Part shown: positions 33,820 through 33,820 of the stretch, in pieces
Layout of the letters: the number at the start of each line of letters is the position of its first letter
How positions within the stretch are numbered: position 1 is the stretch's first letter
Assembly: GCA_021405325.1 (NCBI GenBank)
Contig: QWII01000107.1
Span: 1 to 33,820 of the forward strand
DNA from: Caldilinea sp. CFX5
GTDB lineage: Bacteria; Chloroflexota; Anaerolineae; Caldilineales; Caldilineaceae
Direction of reading: 5' to 3'
DNA: 33,820 nucleotides
Program-made: the position numbers and the translations under genes
Notes under the pieces: generated by a model
The model's database searches: none
What the model saw: the letters and a program-made list of their open reading frames with translations, nothing else
Told to the model about the DNA's origin: nothing

Positions 33820-33820
33820 G

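Overview
The window (about 33.8 kb, GC-rich) looks like chromosomal DNA of a Chloroflexota bacterium of the Anaerolineae/Caldilinea/Ardenticatenia kind. This is inferred from protein style: kinases and anchored proteins with long Pro-Thr linkers followed by TolB/PD40 propellers, a lone four-helix-bundle (23S rRNA IVP family) gene, WbbJ-like acetyltransferases, and many intergenic palindromes. I saw no rRNA or tRNA genes, CRISPR arrays or recognisable transposases.

Left part (1-9.4 kb), mostly minus strand. A plus-strand Gfo/Idh/MocA oxidoreductase faces a minus-strand kinase-like receptor. Between their stop codons lies a cassette: a four-helix-bundle gene framed by inverted copies of a 14-bp repeat. 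The receptor has a kinase fold lacking the catalytic HRD aspartate, one membrane segment, a Pro-Thr linker and a beta-propeller. Upstream of it on the same strand are a lipoprotein c-type cytochrome and a peptide-type ABC uptake operon (binding protein, two permeases, no ATPase genes here). The 635-base divergent region (8777-9411) holds a candidate promoter, a small inverted repeat and the remnant of a coupled two-ORF HNH endonuclease unit.

Right part (9.4-33.7 kb), all plus strand: a cell-surface glycan cluster. Order: WbbJ-like acetyltransferase, polyprenol-phosphate glycosyltransferase, B12-type radical SAM enzyme, SMR/ArnE-like flippase, a membrane-anchored propeller with a CxxCH domain resembling hydrazine synthase alpha, WecE aminotransferase with a His-repeat N-terminus, an exported sialidase-like propeller, the Wzm/Wzt export pair (Wzt has a C-terminal glycan-recognition domain), two polytopic GT-C-like enzymes, a GT2, a glutamine-hydrolysing asparagine-synthase-type amidotransferase, two GT4s and a final GT2. 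Inferred working model: cytoplasmic GT2/GT4 enzymes build a lipid-linked glycan containing a 4-amino-4,6-dideoxyhexose. AsnB-like, acetyltransferase and radical SAM enzymes may decorate it, and Wzm/Wzt export it. The polyprenol-phosphate sugar made by the ArnC/DPM-like enzyme is flipped by the SMR protein and used outside by the GT-C enzymes. Sugar-nucleotide synthesis genes are not in the window.

The most unusual layer is non-coding. Seven long hairpins or nested palindromes (19-36 bp arms, several perfect), together with shorter ones and short tandem repeats, occupy the gaps, often starting right at stop codons. Two have unrelated arms but an almost identical 11-nt loop (TCGACARGCTC).
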